Shown piece after piece: positions 47,837 through 57,206 of a DNA stretch of 63,354 nt. The stretch is from NCBI RefSeq assembly GCF_951230165.1, contig NZ_CATNVB010000011.1, positions 1-63,354 on the forward strand, written 5' to 3'. The first letter of the stretch is position 1; the number at the start of each line of letters is the position of its first letter. The notes beneath the pieces are model-generated. The model was not told the DNA's origin, searched no databases, and saw only the letters and a program-made list of their open reading frames with translations. This stretch comes from Lentilactobacillus sp. Marseille-Q4993. Its GTDB lineage: Bacteria > Bacillota > Bacilli > Lactobacillales > Lactobacillaceae. A program made the position numbers and the translations under genes.

Positions 47837-47861
47837 CTAAACATTTTATTGGCACAAGTAA

Positions 47862-47893
47862 AGTATATCATATATTAGTTCTGATTTTCACAA
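47862..47893 (-). promoter_or_regulatory. Promoter region of ldh with a Rex-like half-site
   Basis: On the minus strand TATACT forms a good -10 (plus coordinates 47862-47867), and TTGTGAAA (47886-47893) overlaps the -35 position. The 8-mer equals the left half of the Rex operator and also occurs in the cydA promoter. No right half is present, so binding is only a suggestion. Confidence 0.45.
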
Positions 47894-47945
47894 TCTGGGT
47901 TGAAAATTTTGTTACGGGTTAGAGTTGAGGAGAGTGGTTTGTGTT

Positions 47946-47996
47946 ATAATTTATCGGATGCAAAAGTACAGTTGCTGAACAATCCTTTGTTCAGCT
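47946..47996 (+). promoter_or_regulatory. Extended -10 and leader hairpin of pth
   Basis: TGTGTTATAAT gives an extended -10 at 47946-47951. In the leader, GCTGAACAA (47975-47983) pairs perfectly with TTGTTCAGC (47988-47996), and four T residues follow. It looks like a weak attenuator or a stabilising 5' hairpin on the pth-mfd mRNA. Confidence 0.5.
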
Positions 47997-48025
47997 TTTC
48001 GTGCTAGAAAAGTGAGGAATTTATA

Positions 48026-48583
48026 ATGAAAATGATCGTTGGCCTTGGAAATATTGGCCCTCAGTATACTGAAACTCGCCATAACACTGGTTTTATGGTG
48101 GTAGACCAATTTGCCCAAGATAATAATATTGAAATTTCAACGAGAAAAATGGATGCTAAGTACGGAACGGGAATCGTAAACGGAGAAAAAGTCATTGTTG
48201 TTGAACCAACAACGTTTATGAATGAGTCTGGTCGGGCCGTTAACCCAATCAGTGACTATTTTGATATTCCAACGGATGATATCATCGTCGTTCATGATGA
48301 TATGGACTTGCCTATTGGTAAAATTCGGCTAAGAAATTCTGGCTCCGCTGGTGGTCATAATGGAATAAAGAGTATTATCAACCACTTAGGAACGACTGAG
48401 TTTACCCGGATTAAAGTTGGAATTCAGCATCCGGCTAAGGCAAAAGTGGTTGATTATGTTTTGGGTAAGTTTACAAAGGACCAGCTACCAGAATTTAATC
48501 AAGCTAAGGATCATGCCGTTTCAGCAATTGAAGATTGGATTAAGGGCATGACAATCCAAGAACTAGAAAATAAGTATAATTAG
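48026..48583 (+). CDS. pth: Peptidyl-tRNA hydrolase
   Basis: Frees tRNA from peptidyl-tRNA that drops off ribosomes. Conserved residues are visible: Asn9 in GLGNIGPQY, catalytic His19 in ETRHNTGF, Asn in TFMNESGRAV, Asp in VHDDMDLP and Asn in SAGGHNGIKS. The 185 residues are typical. GTGAGGAAT precedes the ATG. The adjacent mfd gene begins 32 bases later; the pth-mfd pair is usual in Firmicutes. Confidence 0.97.
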   Translation: MKMIVGLGNIGPQYTETRHNTGFMVVDQFAQDNNIEISTRKMDAKYGTGIVNGEKVIVVEPTTFMNESGRAVNPISDYFDIPTDDIIVVHDDMDLPIGKIRLRNSGSAGGHNGIKSIINHLGTTEFTRIKVGIQHPAKAKVVDYVLGKFTKDQLPEFNQAKDHAVSAIEDWIKGMTIQELENKYN

Positions 48584-48615
48584 AATTACCGTAAAACCGT
48601 AGGAGGGTAGGCATT

Positions 48616-51600
48616 TTGCAACTCAATCATATTTTTGAACAAATTCCTGAATTTAAAGCGGTGGTTGCTGGAATAACGCCCAATAGTCGCCAACTTGTCA
48701 CTGGGATGAATGGTTCTGCTCGGGCTGTGTTTGCAAACAATATTCTACAAACCATACAGTCTCCCGTGATAGTCGTCTTAGAAACCCTCGCAGCGGCGGA
48801 TCAATTTGTGAGCGACCTATCAAGTCTTACTGATGAAAATAAGGTATTTGAATTTCCAGTTGAAGAAATTGGTGCAAGTGAATTGGCCACCAGTTCTCCT
48901 GAGTATAAAGCGGCCAGAGTGTTGGCGCTAAACCATCTATTATCAGGTAAACCTGGGATCATCGTTACTTCCGTTTCAGGAATCAGGCGCCTTCTTCCTA
49001 GCCCAGAACAGTTTGGTGATGCTAATCTCGAAATTGGGATGGACAGTGAATTTGAACTTGGTAAATTAAAACTAAAACTTCATCAAATGGGGTATTCCTT
49101 TGTGAAAATGGTGGCTGCCCCAGGCGACTTTTCGATAAGGGGATCTATTGTTGATATCTACCCACTTAATCAAGATGAGCCAATTAGAATTGATTTTTTC
49201 GATACCGAAGTTGATTCAATGCGAACGTTTGACGTTGCTAGTCAAAGAAGTATTAAAAGCATTGACCACGTTAAGGTATTGCCGGCAACGGACCTGTTGT
49301 TAACTGATGATCAGCGCCAAGATTTAATCGCGCAGTTGACCGAAAAGCTTGATGCAGAAAAGGCTGAATTAGATGATGATGCTTTTAAAATATTGGCTAA
49401 CAATATTGAGCGCCAAACTGCTGACTTGGATAACGGAATCAATGATCCAGCGTGGTTACTTTACTCAAAACTAATTTATCCAAAGAATAACTCGCTGTTG
49501 GATTACTTATCCGACAACGGGGTTGTTTTGTTTGATGAATACACTAAAGAAGTTGAATCTGACAAACAACTTGAATTAGATATTGATGATTGGCTAGCTT
49601 CGAAAGCTGATGATCATCAGTTTCTGCCTGGTATTAGTTACACAACCGATTTCAAGACTGAGTTTAAAAGAGATAAACACGCTAAAATTCTGCTGTCCCT
49701 GTTCCAAAAAGGGCTTGGTAATATGAAATTTGATGGGCTAAATACAATCACGACCCGCCCTGTTCAACAGTTCTTTTCATCGATGCCAATGCTTAAGGGC
49801 GAAATTGATCGGTGGCAGAAGCTAGGTACTACTGTTTTGATTCTAATCGGTGATAATAACAGAGTTCAGAAAGTCAAATTAACGCTAAATGACTTCGAAA
49901 TTAGTGCGGTCAGTACTGATGCCGATAACATTATGGAAAATCGGGTCCAGATATTAAATAATGGTTTGACGGGTGGTTTTGAAGTTCCAGCTTCCAAATT
50001 AGTCATTTTGACCGAAAAGGAAATGTTCCAAAAGGTCACCAAGAAAAAACGACGGATGACTACGTTTAATAATGCTGAGCGAATCAAAAGCTATACTGAT
50101 TTGAAGCCAGGCGATTACGTCGTTCATGTCAATCACGGAATTGGTCGCTACGAGGGCATGAAGACGATGGAAGTCGATGGGAAGCACCAAGACTACCTAA
50201 CGATTACCTATAAGGATAATGCCCAATTATTTATTCCGGTCACTCAGTTAAATTTAATTCAGAAGTACGTTTCATCTGAGGACAAAAAGCCTCGCATCAA
50301 TAAACTTGGTGGTAGTGAATGGGCTAAAACCAAGCAAAAAGTTGCTAGCAAGATTGAGGACATCGCTGATGATTTAATTGAATTGTATGCCAAACGAAGT
50401 GCTCAAAAGGGTTACGCTTTTCCTAAGGATGATACCCTACAGCACGAGTTTGACGATGCCTTTGCCTATACTGAGACCCCAGATCAAATGCGTAGTATCA
50501 ATGAAATCAAACGAGATATGGAAACCCCTAGACCAATGGATCGGTTGCTAGTTGGGGATGTTGGGTATGGTAAAACCGAGGTGGCTCTCAGAGCTGCGTT
50601 CAAGGCCGTCGAAGTTGGTAAGCAGGTTGCTTTTTTAGTTCCAACAACAATTTTGGCGGAACAGCACTTTGAGACAATGAGTGATCGGTTTACTGGCAAC
50701 CCAATTGAGGTTCGCGTGTTATCACGGTTCCAGAGCCGAGCACAGGTTAAGGATACTCTTGCGGGCTTAGCTAACGGGACTGTGGATGTGGTGGTTGGTA
50801 CCCATCGGTTACTCTCAAAGGATGTTAAGTTTAAAGACCTAGGACTACTCATAATCGATGAAGAGCAACGATTTGGAGTTAAACACAAGGAACGAATTAA
50901 AGAAATTAGAAGTGACGTTGATGTGTTGACGTTGACAGCAACGCCAATCCCTCGAACGCTTAATATGTCGATGATGGGAATTCGTGATTTGTCAGTTATT
51001 GAGACGCCACCAACTAATCGGTATCCAATTCAAACCTACGTGATGGAACAGAATGCACCGGCAATTAGGGATGCCATACATCGCGAAATGGATCGTGGTG
51101 GACAGGTGTTTTATCTCCATAACCGAGTGGGTGATATTGAAAAGACAGTTGATCAACTCAATCAGTTAGTGCCGGATGCAAAAATCGCATATATTCACGG
51201 GCAGATGAACGAAAATACTCTTGAAGATGTTCTGTATCAGTTTATTAATGGTGATTTTGATGTATTGGTTACAACAACGATTATTGAAACTGGGGTTGAT
51301 ATTCCTAACGTCAACACGATGTTTGTTGAAAATGCTGATAAAATGGGACTCTCACAGTTGTATCAACTTCGGGGCCGAATTGGTCGAAGTAGCCGGGTTG
51401 CGTATGCTTATTTTATGTACCAGCCGAACAAAGTGTTGACTGAGGTCGGTGAGAAACGGCTGGAGGCAATTCGTGATTTCACGGAGCTTGGTTCTGGATT
51501 CAAAATAGCGATGAGAGATCTGTCGATTCGTGGTGCTGGTAACCTGCTTGGCAAACAACAGCATGGATTTGTTGATTCTGTCGGATATGATTTGTATACT

Positions 51601-52146
51601 CAAATGCTTGTGGATGCGGTTAGTAAAAAGCGTGGTACGCAAGTGGTCGATAGAACTGATGCGACGATTGAACTTGATATTGAAGCCTATCTGCCCGATG
51701 ACTACATCAATGATAACCAACAAAAAATTGAGTTGTACAAGCGAATTAGGCAAGTTGAAAACAAGGATCAAGTTGATGAAATTACCGATGACTTGATAGA
51801 TAGATTTGGTGATTTTCCAGATGCAGTAACCAACTTAGTAAAAATCGCTGAAATTAAGATGAACGCAGATAACGCGCTTGTCGAAAAAATTCAACGAAAA
51901 GATTTTGTATTAACGATTACGTTTAGTAAAATGGCTTCAAAGGTGTTTGATAGTAAGCAGTTGTTGAAGGCAATCGCTCAGACCAAATACAGAGCGGCAG
52001 TTAACTCTGCGGATGATAAATATCAAATCAAGCTGACGATTCAAAAAACGATGAAGGATTGGCTGGATCAACTTAACGCACTGTTAAGTGATCTTGCCTC
52101 GAGTAGAGCTGATAACGATGAGCAAGATGAGAAATCAGAAAACTAA
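48616..52146 (+). CDS. mfd: Transcription-repair coupling factor
   Basis: A large DNA translocase that removes RNA polymerase stalled at lesions and recruits UvrA. It has 1,176 residues in the family order: UvrB-like N-terminal domain (about 1-350), RNA polymerase-interacting domain (about 490-560, GDYVVHVNHGIGRYEGM), RecG-like helicase domains with Walker A GDVGYGKTEVALRA near residue 650 and IIDEEQRFG, and a C-terminal TRCF domain. The TTG start follows AGGAGGG. The end overlaps the next gene by 29 bases. Confidence 0.97.
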   Translation: MQLNHIFEQIPEFKAVVAGITPNSRQLVTGMNGSARAVFANNILQTIQSPVIVVLETLAAADQFVSDLSSLTDENKVFEFPVEEIGASELATSSPEYKAARVLALNHLLSGKPGIIVTSVSGIRRLLPSPEQFGDANLEIGMDSEFELGKLKLKLHQMGYSFVKMVAAPGDFSIRGSIVDIYPLNQDEPIRIDFFDTEVDSMRTFDVASQRSIKSIDHVKVLPATDLLLTDDQRQDLIAQLTEKLDAEKAELDDDAFKILANNIERQTADLDNGINDPAWLLYSKLIYPKNNSLLDYLSDNGVVLFDEYTKEVESDKQLELDIDDWLASKADDHQFLPGISYTTDFKTEFKRDKHAKILLSLFQKGLGNMKFDGLNTITTRPVQQFFSSMPMLKGEIDRWQKLGTTVLILIGDNNRVQKVKLTLNDFEISAVSTDADNIMENRVQILNNGLTGGFEVPASKLVILTEKEMFQKVTKKKRRMTTFNNAERIKSYTDLKPGDYVVHVNHGIGRYEGMKTMEVDGKHQDYLTITYKDNAQLFIPVTQLNLIQKYVSSEDKKPRINKLGGSEWAKTKQKVASKIEDIADDLIELYAKRSAQKGYAFPKDDTLQHEFDDAFAYTETPDQMRSINEIKRDMETPRPMDRLLVGDVGYGKTEVALRAAFKAVEVGKQVAFLVPTTILAEQHFETMSDRFTGNPIEVRVLSRFQSRAQVKDTLAGLANGTVDVVVGTHRLLSKDVKFKDLGLLIIDEEQRFGVKHKERIKEIRSDVDVLTLTATPIPRTLNMSMMGIRDLSVIETPPTNRYPIQTYVMEQNAPAIRDAIHREMDRGGQVFYLHNRVGDIEKTVDQLNQLVPDAKIAYIHGQMNENTLEDVLYQFINGDFDVLVTTTIIETGVDIPNVNTMFVENADKMGLSQLYQLRGRIGRSSRVAYAYFMYQPNKVLTEVGEKRLEAIRDFTELGSGFKIAMRDLSIRGAGNLLGKQQHGFVDSVGYDLYTQMLVDAVSKKRGTQVVDRTDATIELDIEAYLPDDYINDNQQKIELYKRIRQVENKDQVDEITDDLIDRFGDFPDAVTNLVKIAEIKMNADNALVEKIQRKDFVLTITFSKMASKVFDSKQLLKAIAQTKYRAAVNSADDKYQIKLTIQKTMKDWLDQLNALLSDLASSRADNDEQDEKSEN

Positions 52147-53719
52147 ATCACGCCGGCAGATAATTGTTGCTGGAACGTCAATGCTTACGATTGCTGCGTT
52201 TGTTGCTAAATTTCTGAGTGCGATTTACCGAATTCCGTTTCAGAATATGGTGGGCAACGTTGGCTTTTACGTATATCAGCAGATTTATCCTTTTTACGGT
52301 ATTGCGATGACAATTGCATTAACCGGATTGCCCGTCCTGATATCAAAACTAGTGGTTGATTCAAAAAATCATGCTGAGCAGGTTGAAACGGTAAGATTCG
52401 TTGAGAAAAGTTTGGCTTTAGTCTGCATCCTAATATTCTTTAGTCTTCAGATTGGGGCTAATTTTATCGCTAGAATGATGACGGATGTTCAGCTTGCTCC
52501 CGTAATCCAGTCGGTTTCTTGGATGTTCTTGCTGGTCCCATTTTTATCAAGTTGGCGGGGGTATTTTCAAGGAAACTTACAAATGATTCCAACCGCGGTA
52601 TCACAGGTTTTTGAACAAGTCATTCGGGTGACAGTCATCTTAGTTGTTGCCTGGTGGTCTGCTAAGGTTGCATTGGAACCTCATGAAATGGGAACTTTCG
52701 CTATGTTGAGTGCTCCAATTGCGACAGTTGGTTCTGCATGCTTGATTTTTTATTACCGCCATAGAGTTAACTTGGATTTTAAAACAAGACCGGTTATTGA
52801 CAAACGAGGGATTTTAAAAGCTTTGCTACTGGAAGGTGGCACAATTTGCTTGGTTGTGTCGGTAATGTTGTTGTTCCAGTTAGTGGATTCATTCAGCGTT
52901 GTTTCTGGTTTGTTAAAATATGGCTTCTCGATGCCACAAGCTCAATCGATCAAAGGGGTATATGATCGGTCTCAAACTCTGGTCCAACTAGGGTTGGTAA
53001 TTACAACTTCTGCTACTAGTGCTGCCCTACCAGGGCTCGTTAAGGCAATTAATCTCCGTCAAGATAAAACGTATCGTCACTTGGCCTCCTCGATGGCATC
53101 GGTTAATGTTGCATTAGCTGTCGCGATGAGTATTGGAATATTGGTTCTGTGTGCTCAAGTTAATAAGCTGCTATTTGCGACTGATGAATACAGTCTGACT
53201 ATTGGATTTTATTGTCTTAGCATCCTACTTACCTCTATCATTTTGATATACAATACTCTTATGCAAAGCCGGTCCACTTATCTTCCAAGTATGATAGGAA
53301 TTGCTGGCGGATTGCTGGTTAAAATTTTGATCAATCGAATGTTTGTAGCTACTTTCTCAATAATGGGTGCAAGTTATGCCACTTTGATTGGCTTAGTTGT
53401 TACGATTGTTATCATTAGACTAATTGATGGCCATAATATTTATGAATATTTCAACCACCGTCAAATATTGAAGATAGGAGTCACTGGGGTTGGCATGGGA
53501 ATGATAGTCGACTTTGCTCGTAGAATCGTTGTAAGCATACTTGGTAATGATACTTCAAGACTATCTGATTTAATTCAGGTAGCAATCAGTGTTCCAGTTG
53601 GGGTAGTTACATTCTTTGCATTATGTATGTGGCTCTCTGTGTTTAATCGGCGAGAGTGGTTATCGATTCCACTGGTTTCCAAAATCTTAAGAAGAAGGTC
53701 AAGATATGAGAATAGATAA
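52118..53719 (+). CDS. MATE/MVF-superfamily flippase (polysaccharide or lipid II type)
   Basis: A polytopic membrane protein of about 533 residues with some 14 hydrophobic segments, of the SpoVB/MurJ-like family that flips lipid-linked cell wall or polysaccharide precursors. The N-terminus [27 protein letters not shown] is a family hallmark. Starts at 52118 and 52127 both lack a strong ribosome binding site; I use 52118, but the frame opens at 52088. It overlaps mfd, so translation may be coupled. In Firmicutes such a gene often follows mfd. The lipid substrate is not known. Confidence 0.85.
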   Translation: MSKMRNQKTKSRRQIIVAGTSMLTIAAFVAKFLSAIYRIPFQNMVGNVGFYVYQQIYPFYGIAMTIALTGLPVLISKLVVDSKNHAEQVETVRFVEKSLALVCILIFFSLQIGANFIARMMTDVQLAPVIQSVSWMFLLVPFLSSWRGYFQGNLQMIPTAVSQVFEQVIRVTVILVVAWWSAKVALEPHEMGTFAMLSAPIATVGSACLIFYYRHRVNLDFKTRPVIDKRGILKALLLEGGTICLVVSVMLLFQLVDSFSVVSGLLKYGFSMPQAQSIKGVYDRSQTLVQLGLVITTSATSAALPGLVKAINLRQDKTYRHLASSMASVNVALAVAMSIGILVLCAQVNKLLFATDEYSLTIGFYCLSILLTSIILIYNTLMQSRSTYLPSMIGIAGGLLVKILINRMFVATFSIMGASYATLIGLVVTIVIIRLIDGHNIYEYFNHRQILKIGVTGVGMGMIVDFARRIVVSILGNDTSRLSDLIQVAISVPVGVVTFFALCMWLSVFNRREWLSIPLVSKILRRRSRYENR

Positions 53720-53978
53720 ATTTTTAAAGGTGTCACGAATCATCAAGCGTCGTTCGGTGGCAAAAGAAATTGCTGATCAAGGGCGAATTACGGTAAATGG
53801 TCGGGTAGCTAAATCTTCGACAGACGTATCCACGGGGGATGAACTAGTCATCAAATTTGGTAATAAGACCCTGACCGTCAAAGTTCATGAGTTATTGGAT
53901 ACTACAAAGAAGGACGATGCTCAGAGAATGTATGAAATTATAAGCGAAGATTATCAGCAAGATTTTCGCGAACGGTAA
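53706..53978 (+). CDS. S4-domain RNA-binding protein, RqcP/YabO type
   Basis: A 90-residue protein with an S4 RNA-binding domain ([22 protein letters not shown]). In B. subtilis the equivalent, RqcP, helps RqcH add Ala tails to stalled nascent chains on 60S-like 50S subunits. The start lies 14 bases inside the end of the flippase gene. The mfd - flippase - S4 - divIC order matches that of B. subtilis (mfd, spoVT, yabM, yabN, yabO, divIC), which supports orthology. Confidence 0.88.
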   Translation: MRIDKFLKVSRIIKRRSVAKEIADQGRITVNGRVAKSSTDVSTGDELVIKFGNKTLTVKVHELLDTTKKDDAQRMYEIISEDYQQDFRER

Positions 53979-54072
53979 AAAAATTCCCGATTAAAGAACT
54001 CTTTCTAGACAATGTTTAACTGGATGTTGTAATATGAAAGGAAAGATGTGTTATTTGATCGGGGGATTTAAC

Positions 54073-54465
54073 ATGACACAGTCCAATAAAATAAAAAAAT
54101 TAGAAAATGACTTCACAAGAAAAAAGGAACAAGAACTTCAAAAGCACAAGATTTTTGTTAATTTGAGTCGGCGACGGCGCAGACGGGCAATTGGCTTGAT
54201 CTCAGTTATTGTTGCTTTTACTTTCATTTGTGCTGTTCAGATTATCCAAGCGAAAGCCAACTTAATGCAAGTTAATGGTCAAATTGAAAATCGCCAGGCT
54301 AACTTACGTCAACAAAAGGCTAAGAATAAAGAGCTAACCGTCAAAGTTGATCAGCTAAACGATAAGAGTTACGTTGAAAAGTTGATAAGGCAGCGGTATT
54401 ACTACACGAAACCTGGAGAAACTGTTTACAGCTTCCCAGATAAGTCGATTGACGATTTACGCTAG
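54073..54465 (+). CDS. divIC: Septum formation initiator DivIC/FtsB-like
   Basis: A 130-residue bitopic membrane protein of cell division. It has a charged N-terminal part, one hydrophobic segment (about residues 46-65, AIGLISVIVAFTFICAVQII) and an external coiled coil (ANLRQQKAKNKELTVKVDQL) ending in the conserved RQRYYYTKPGETVYSFP. I chose the ATG at 54073 after GGGGG; the longer frame from 54034 lacks a ribosome binding site. It follows the S4 protein gene as in Bacillus and is followed by a terminator. Confidence 0.9.
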   Translation: MTQSNKIKKLENDFTRKKEQELQKHKIFVNLSRRRRRRAIGLISVIVAFTFICAVQIIQAKANLMQVNGQIENRQANLRQQKAKNKELTVKVDQLNDKSYVEKLIRQRYYYTKPGETVYSFPDKSIDDLR

Positions 54466-54490
54466 GATTTCATGATATTTAAATAGCTAA

Positions 54491-54535
54491 GGGTGTGTCT
54501 GGAAGAGTAACGGGGGAACTTCTGACACACTTTTT
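54491..54535 (+). terminator. Terminator after divIC
   Basis: GTGTGTC-GGAAG pairs with CTTC-GACACAC with small mismatches, followed by five T residues. Confidence 0.8.
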
Positions 54536-54630
54536 GTTTGAAATGTTAAATCTTTATAAGACTGTTAATTGAAATCAAATAAAATGTGGTATACTTGAAC
54601 CACATTTACATAGGAGGAACATTCGTTTAC

Positions 54631-55122
54631 ATGGCAATTGAAGTTGGGGAAAAAGTTAACGGTAAGGTTTCAGGAATTACTAATTTTGGGGCTTTCGTTG
54701 ACTTAGGCGAACACAAGACAGGTCTTGTTCACATTAGTGAGGTTTCGGATGGCTTTGTTAAGGATATTCATGATATTTTAAAAGTCGGCGATGAGGTTAC
54801 CGTTAAGGTAATGAAAATCGAAGGCGATAACAAAATCAGCCTATCAATAAGAAAAGCTCAAGAGCACAGTGAAACTGAGCACCGTGAACACCATGAAGGT
54901 CATAGGAATCATGATTCTCAACATGAGAGTAATCACCATTCAAACTATCATGAAAAAAATAATCGTTCGAATGACCGAGGCAACAAGGGTCATGGTGGAT
55001 CTAAGACCGATAGTTTTGATGACTTGATGTCAGGATTTTTGAAGCAAAGTGAGGACCGGTTATCCACATTGCGGAAGAACACCGAAGGAAAACGTGGTGG
55101 CCGTGGTGGTCGTCGAAGCTAG
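54631..55122 (+). CDS. S1-domain RNA-binding protein, YabR-like
   Basis: A 163-residue protein with one S1 OB-fold domain (residues 1-70: VGEKVNGKVSGITNFGAFVDL). The remaining part is hydrophilic: a stretch of about 45 residues rich in His, Asn, Glu and Arg, then a conserved-looking SFDDLMSGFLKQSEDRL, then a Gly/Arg tail. AGGAGG lies 13 bases before the ATG, a long spacing with no closer in-frame start. It sits between divIC and tilS, as yabR does in Bacillus. The RNA target is unknown. Confidence 0.88.
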   Translation: MAIEVGEKVNGKVSGITNFGAFVDLGEHKTGLVHISEVSDGFVKDIHDILKVGDEVTVKVMKIEGDNKISLSIRKAQEHSETEHREHHEGHRNHDSQHESNHHSNYHEKNNRSNDRGNKGHGGSKTDSFDDLMSGFLKQSEDRLSTLRKNTEGKRGGRGGRRS

Positions 55123-55161
55123 TCTGATTTATGCAGACGAGATATTAAATAGAAAAATGGT

Positions 55162-55196
55162 GGTCATTTCAACAATTGAAATGGTCGCTTTTTCTT
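55162..55196 (+). terminator. Terminator after the S1 protein gene
   Basis: CATTTCAA pairs perfectly with TTGAAATG around a three-base loop, and CGCTTTTTC follows with five T residues. Confidence 0.75.
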
Positions 55197-55215
55197 TATA
55201 CTGAAGGGAATCTAA

Positions 55216-56586
55216 ATGGATTTACAAAAAGAGTTTGATAATAATCTTGTCCATTCCGGACTGATTCAGGAAGAGAATAAAGTTTTGGTTGCAGTTTCGA
55301 CAGGGGTCGATTCAATGGTGTTACTAAATCTGTTACTCCATTCTCAGTTAAAACTAAATGTTGCAGTTGCATATGTAAATCACCATTTGAGACGGCAGTC
55401 AGTTGAAGAAACGGAGTTCATCAAGGAATACTGTGAGAGCAATCACATACCGCTGTACACCGCAGATTGGATGCCATCTGATCATCCAAAAGCCGGTGTA
55501 GAAGCAGCGAGTCGTAAGTTTAGGTATTCATTCTTTAGGCGGGTTTTAGATGAAACTGGGATTGATATCTTGGCAACGGCCCATCATCAAAACGATCTTG
55601 CAGAAAGTATGCTAATGAAATTGGTTCGTGGTGGTAGATTATCTTCACTGATTGGAATTGCTCCAGTTCGGAACTTCCATGGGTATCGATTAGTTAGACC
55701 GTTGTTAAGTTTTAAAAAAGAAGAATTGATTTTTTATGCTAGTAACCATTATATTCACTGGTATGAAGATGAGACTAATAAAGAACGTGATGTGTTTCGT
55801 AACAGGGTAAGGTTGGATATTTTGCCCGCCCTGGTTCAGGAAAATGACCAAGCGCTTGCCCATTTTGAGAGTTATTCGAACCAGTTACGCCAGCTTTTGG
55901 CCAGTCAAAAAGAACTGATTGATATAGTCATTAGTCAAATCAAAGTTCCAAGTAAGGAGCGTTTCAGTTTTGAGATTGACAAAATACAACGATACTCAGA
56001 AGCTACTCAAAAACTTGCAATCATGGAGCTCATAGGTAGGTACGGGGAGACTAAAAGCGTTACGGATTCAAAATTGGTCCAATTAATTAAGTTGATAAAT
56101 AATGAATCAAAACCGCAGGGTAGAATCTTGTTATCAAAATCGACGTTTTTGTCTAAAGAGTATGGGATTGTTTCGATAAAAAAAGCGGATAAGATTCACG
56201 AAAAAATCAATAAAAAAACTACTGAAGATATGTTAGTATTAGACAGGTGGAATCGGCTTGATGGGATGTTACCGTTCGGCATTTTTACGCACATCGATAA
56301 TCATGATGGTTATCAATGTGCAAAATTATTGCTGACAGAACGGGATTTTCCCTTAGCCGTACGAACCATAAATTCAGGTGATAAGTTTGCCATTAGTGAG
56401 ACTGAGCATCAAAAAGTATCAAGGTTGATGATCGATAGAAAGGTTCCCAATGATCAACGAGAGCTAATACGAGTTTTAGTTTCCAATCAAGGAACGATAT
56501 TGGCGGTTTTGGGATATCGGGTTGCGTATCAGCGGAATAGAGCCGGTGCAAAAGTGTATTACTTGGTGAATAAAAACGAAAGGTAG
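55216..56586 (+). CDS. tilS: tRNA(Ile)-lysidine synthase
   Basis: Adds lysine to C34 of tRNA-Ile(CAU) so that it reads AUA codons. The N-type ATP pyrophosphatase P-loop is AVSTGVDSMVLLNLL, a Thr-for-Gly variant of the usual SGGxDS. HLRRQSVEETEF and ATAHHQNDLAESMLMKLVRGG are family blocks, and a C-terminal substrate-binding domain follows. The 456 residues are normal. It is followed by hpt after nine bases, as in Bacillus and Listeria, where tilS and hpt are linked to ftsH. Confidence 0.96.
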   Translation: MDLQKEFDNNLVHSGLIQEENKVLVAVSTGVDSMVLLNLLLHSQLKLNVAVAYVNHHLRRQSVEETEFIKEYCESNHIPLYTADWMPSDHPKAGVEAASRKFRYSFFRRVLDETGIDILATAHHQNDLAESMLMKLVRGGRLSSLIGIAPVRNFHGYRLVRPLLSFKKEELIFYASNHYIHWYEDETNKERDVFRNRVRLDILPALVQENDQALAHFESYSNQLRQLLASQKELIDIVISQIKVPSKERFSFEIDKIQRYSEATQKLAIMELIGRYGETKSVTDSKLVQLIKLINNESKPQGRILLSKSTFLSKEYGIVSIKKADKIHEKINKKTTEDMLVLDRWNRLDGMLPFGIFTHIDNHDGYQCAKLLLTERDFPLAVRTINSGDKFAISETEHQKVSRLMIDRKVPNDQRELIRVLVSNQGTILAVLGYRVAYQRNRAGAKVYYLVNKNER

Positions 56587-56595
56587 TATTTGTAA

Positions 56596-57138
56596 ATGGA
56601 TAACGACATCTTAAAGGTGCTTTATAGTGAAGAAGAGATTCAAAATGCTTGTAAACGGCTTGGAGAAGAGGTCAAAGACGACTATCGCGGTAAGGTTCCG
56701 GTAGTCATCAGCGTTTTGAAGGGGGCAATCTTTTTCACAACTGACGTGGTCAGAAATATCGATATGAAAATGGAAATGGACTTTATTGATGTTTCTAGTT
56801 ATCATGGTACGACTCAATCTTCTGGAGAAGTCCAATTAGTAAATGATATCTCAACTGATGTTAGTGGTCGGGATGTTTTGATTATGGAAGACATTGTTGA
56901 GACTGGTCGAACCCTTAAATTTTTAATTGATAATTTGAAGGAACGGGGAGCTAACTCAATCAAGGTTTGTACATTACTTGATAAACCAGCCGGGAGAGTC
57001 GTTGAGGCAAAGTCCGATTTTATCGGCTTTGAGGTTCCAAATGAATTCGTTGTCGGTTATGGTTTGGACTATGCTGAAAAGTACAGAAATCTACCGTATA
57101 TTGGTGTTTTAAAGCCTGAAGTTTATTCGCACAATTAA
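56596..57138 (+). CDS. hpt: Hypoxanthine phosphoribosyltransferase
   Basis: Salvages hypoxanthine and guanine with PRPP from prs. The PRPP loop LIMEDIVETGRTLKFL is near residue 98, and the pyrophosphate loop VLKGAIFF near residue 41. The 180 residues are usual. It is translated from an ATG nine bases after the tilS stop with only a weak ribosome binding site, so coupling to tilS is likely. The tilS-hpt-ftsH order is conserved in Firmicutes. Confidence 0.97.
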   Translation: MDNDILKVLYSEEEIQNACKRLGEEVKDDYRGKVPVVISVLKGAIFFTTDVVRNIDMKMEMDFIDVSSYHGTTQSSGEVQLVNDISTDVSGRDVLIMEDIVETGRTLKFLIDNLKERGANSIKVCTLLDKPAGRVVEAKSDFIGFEVPNEFVVGYGLDYAEKYRNLPYIGVLKPEVYSHN

Positions 57139-57206
57139 TAGTCAAAATTAGTCAAATGTGGTAATATCAAAAATATAAAAACAAATTTTATTCTAGGAGG
57201 ACGTTG

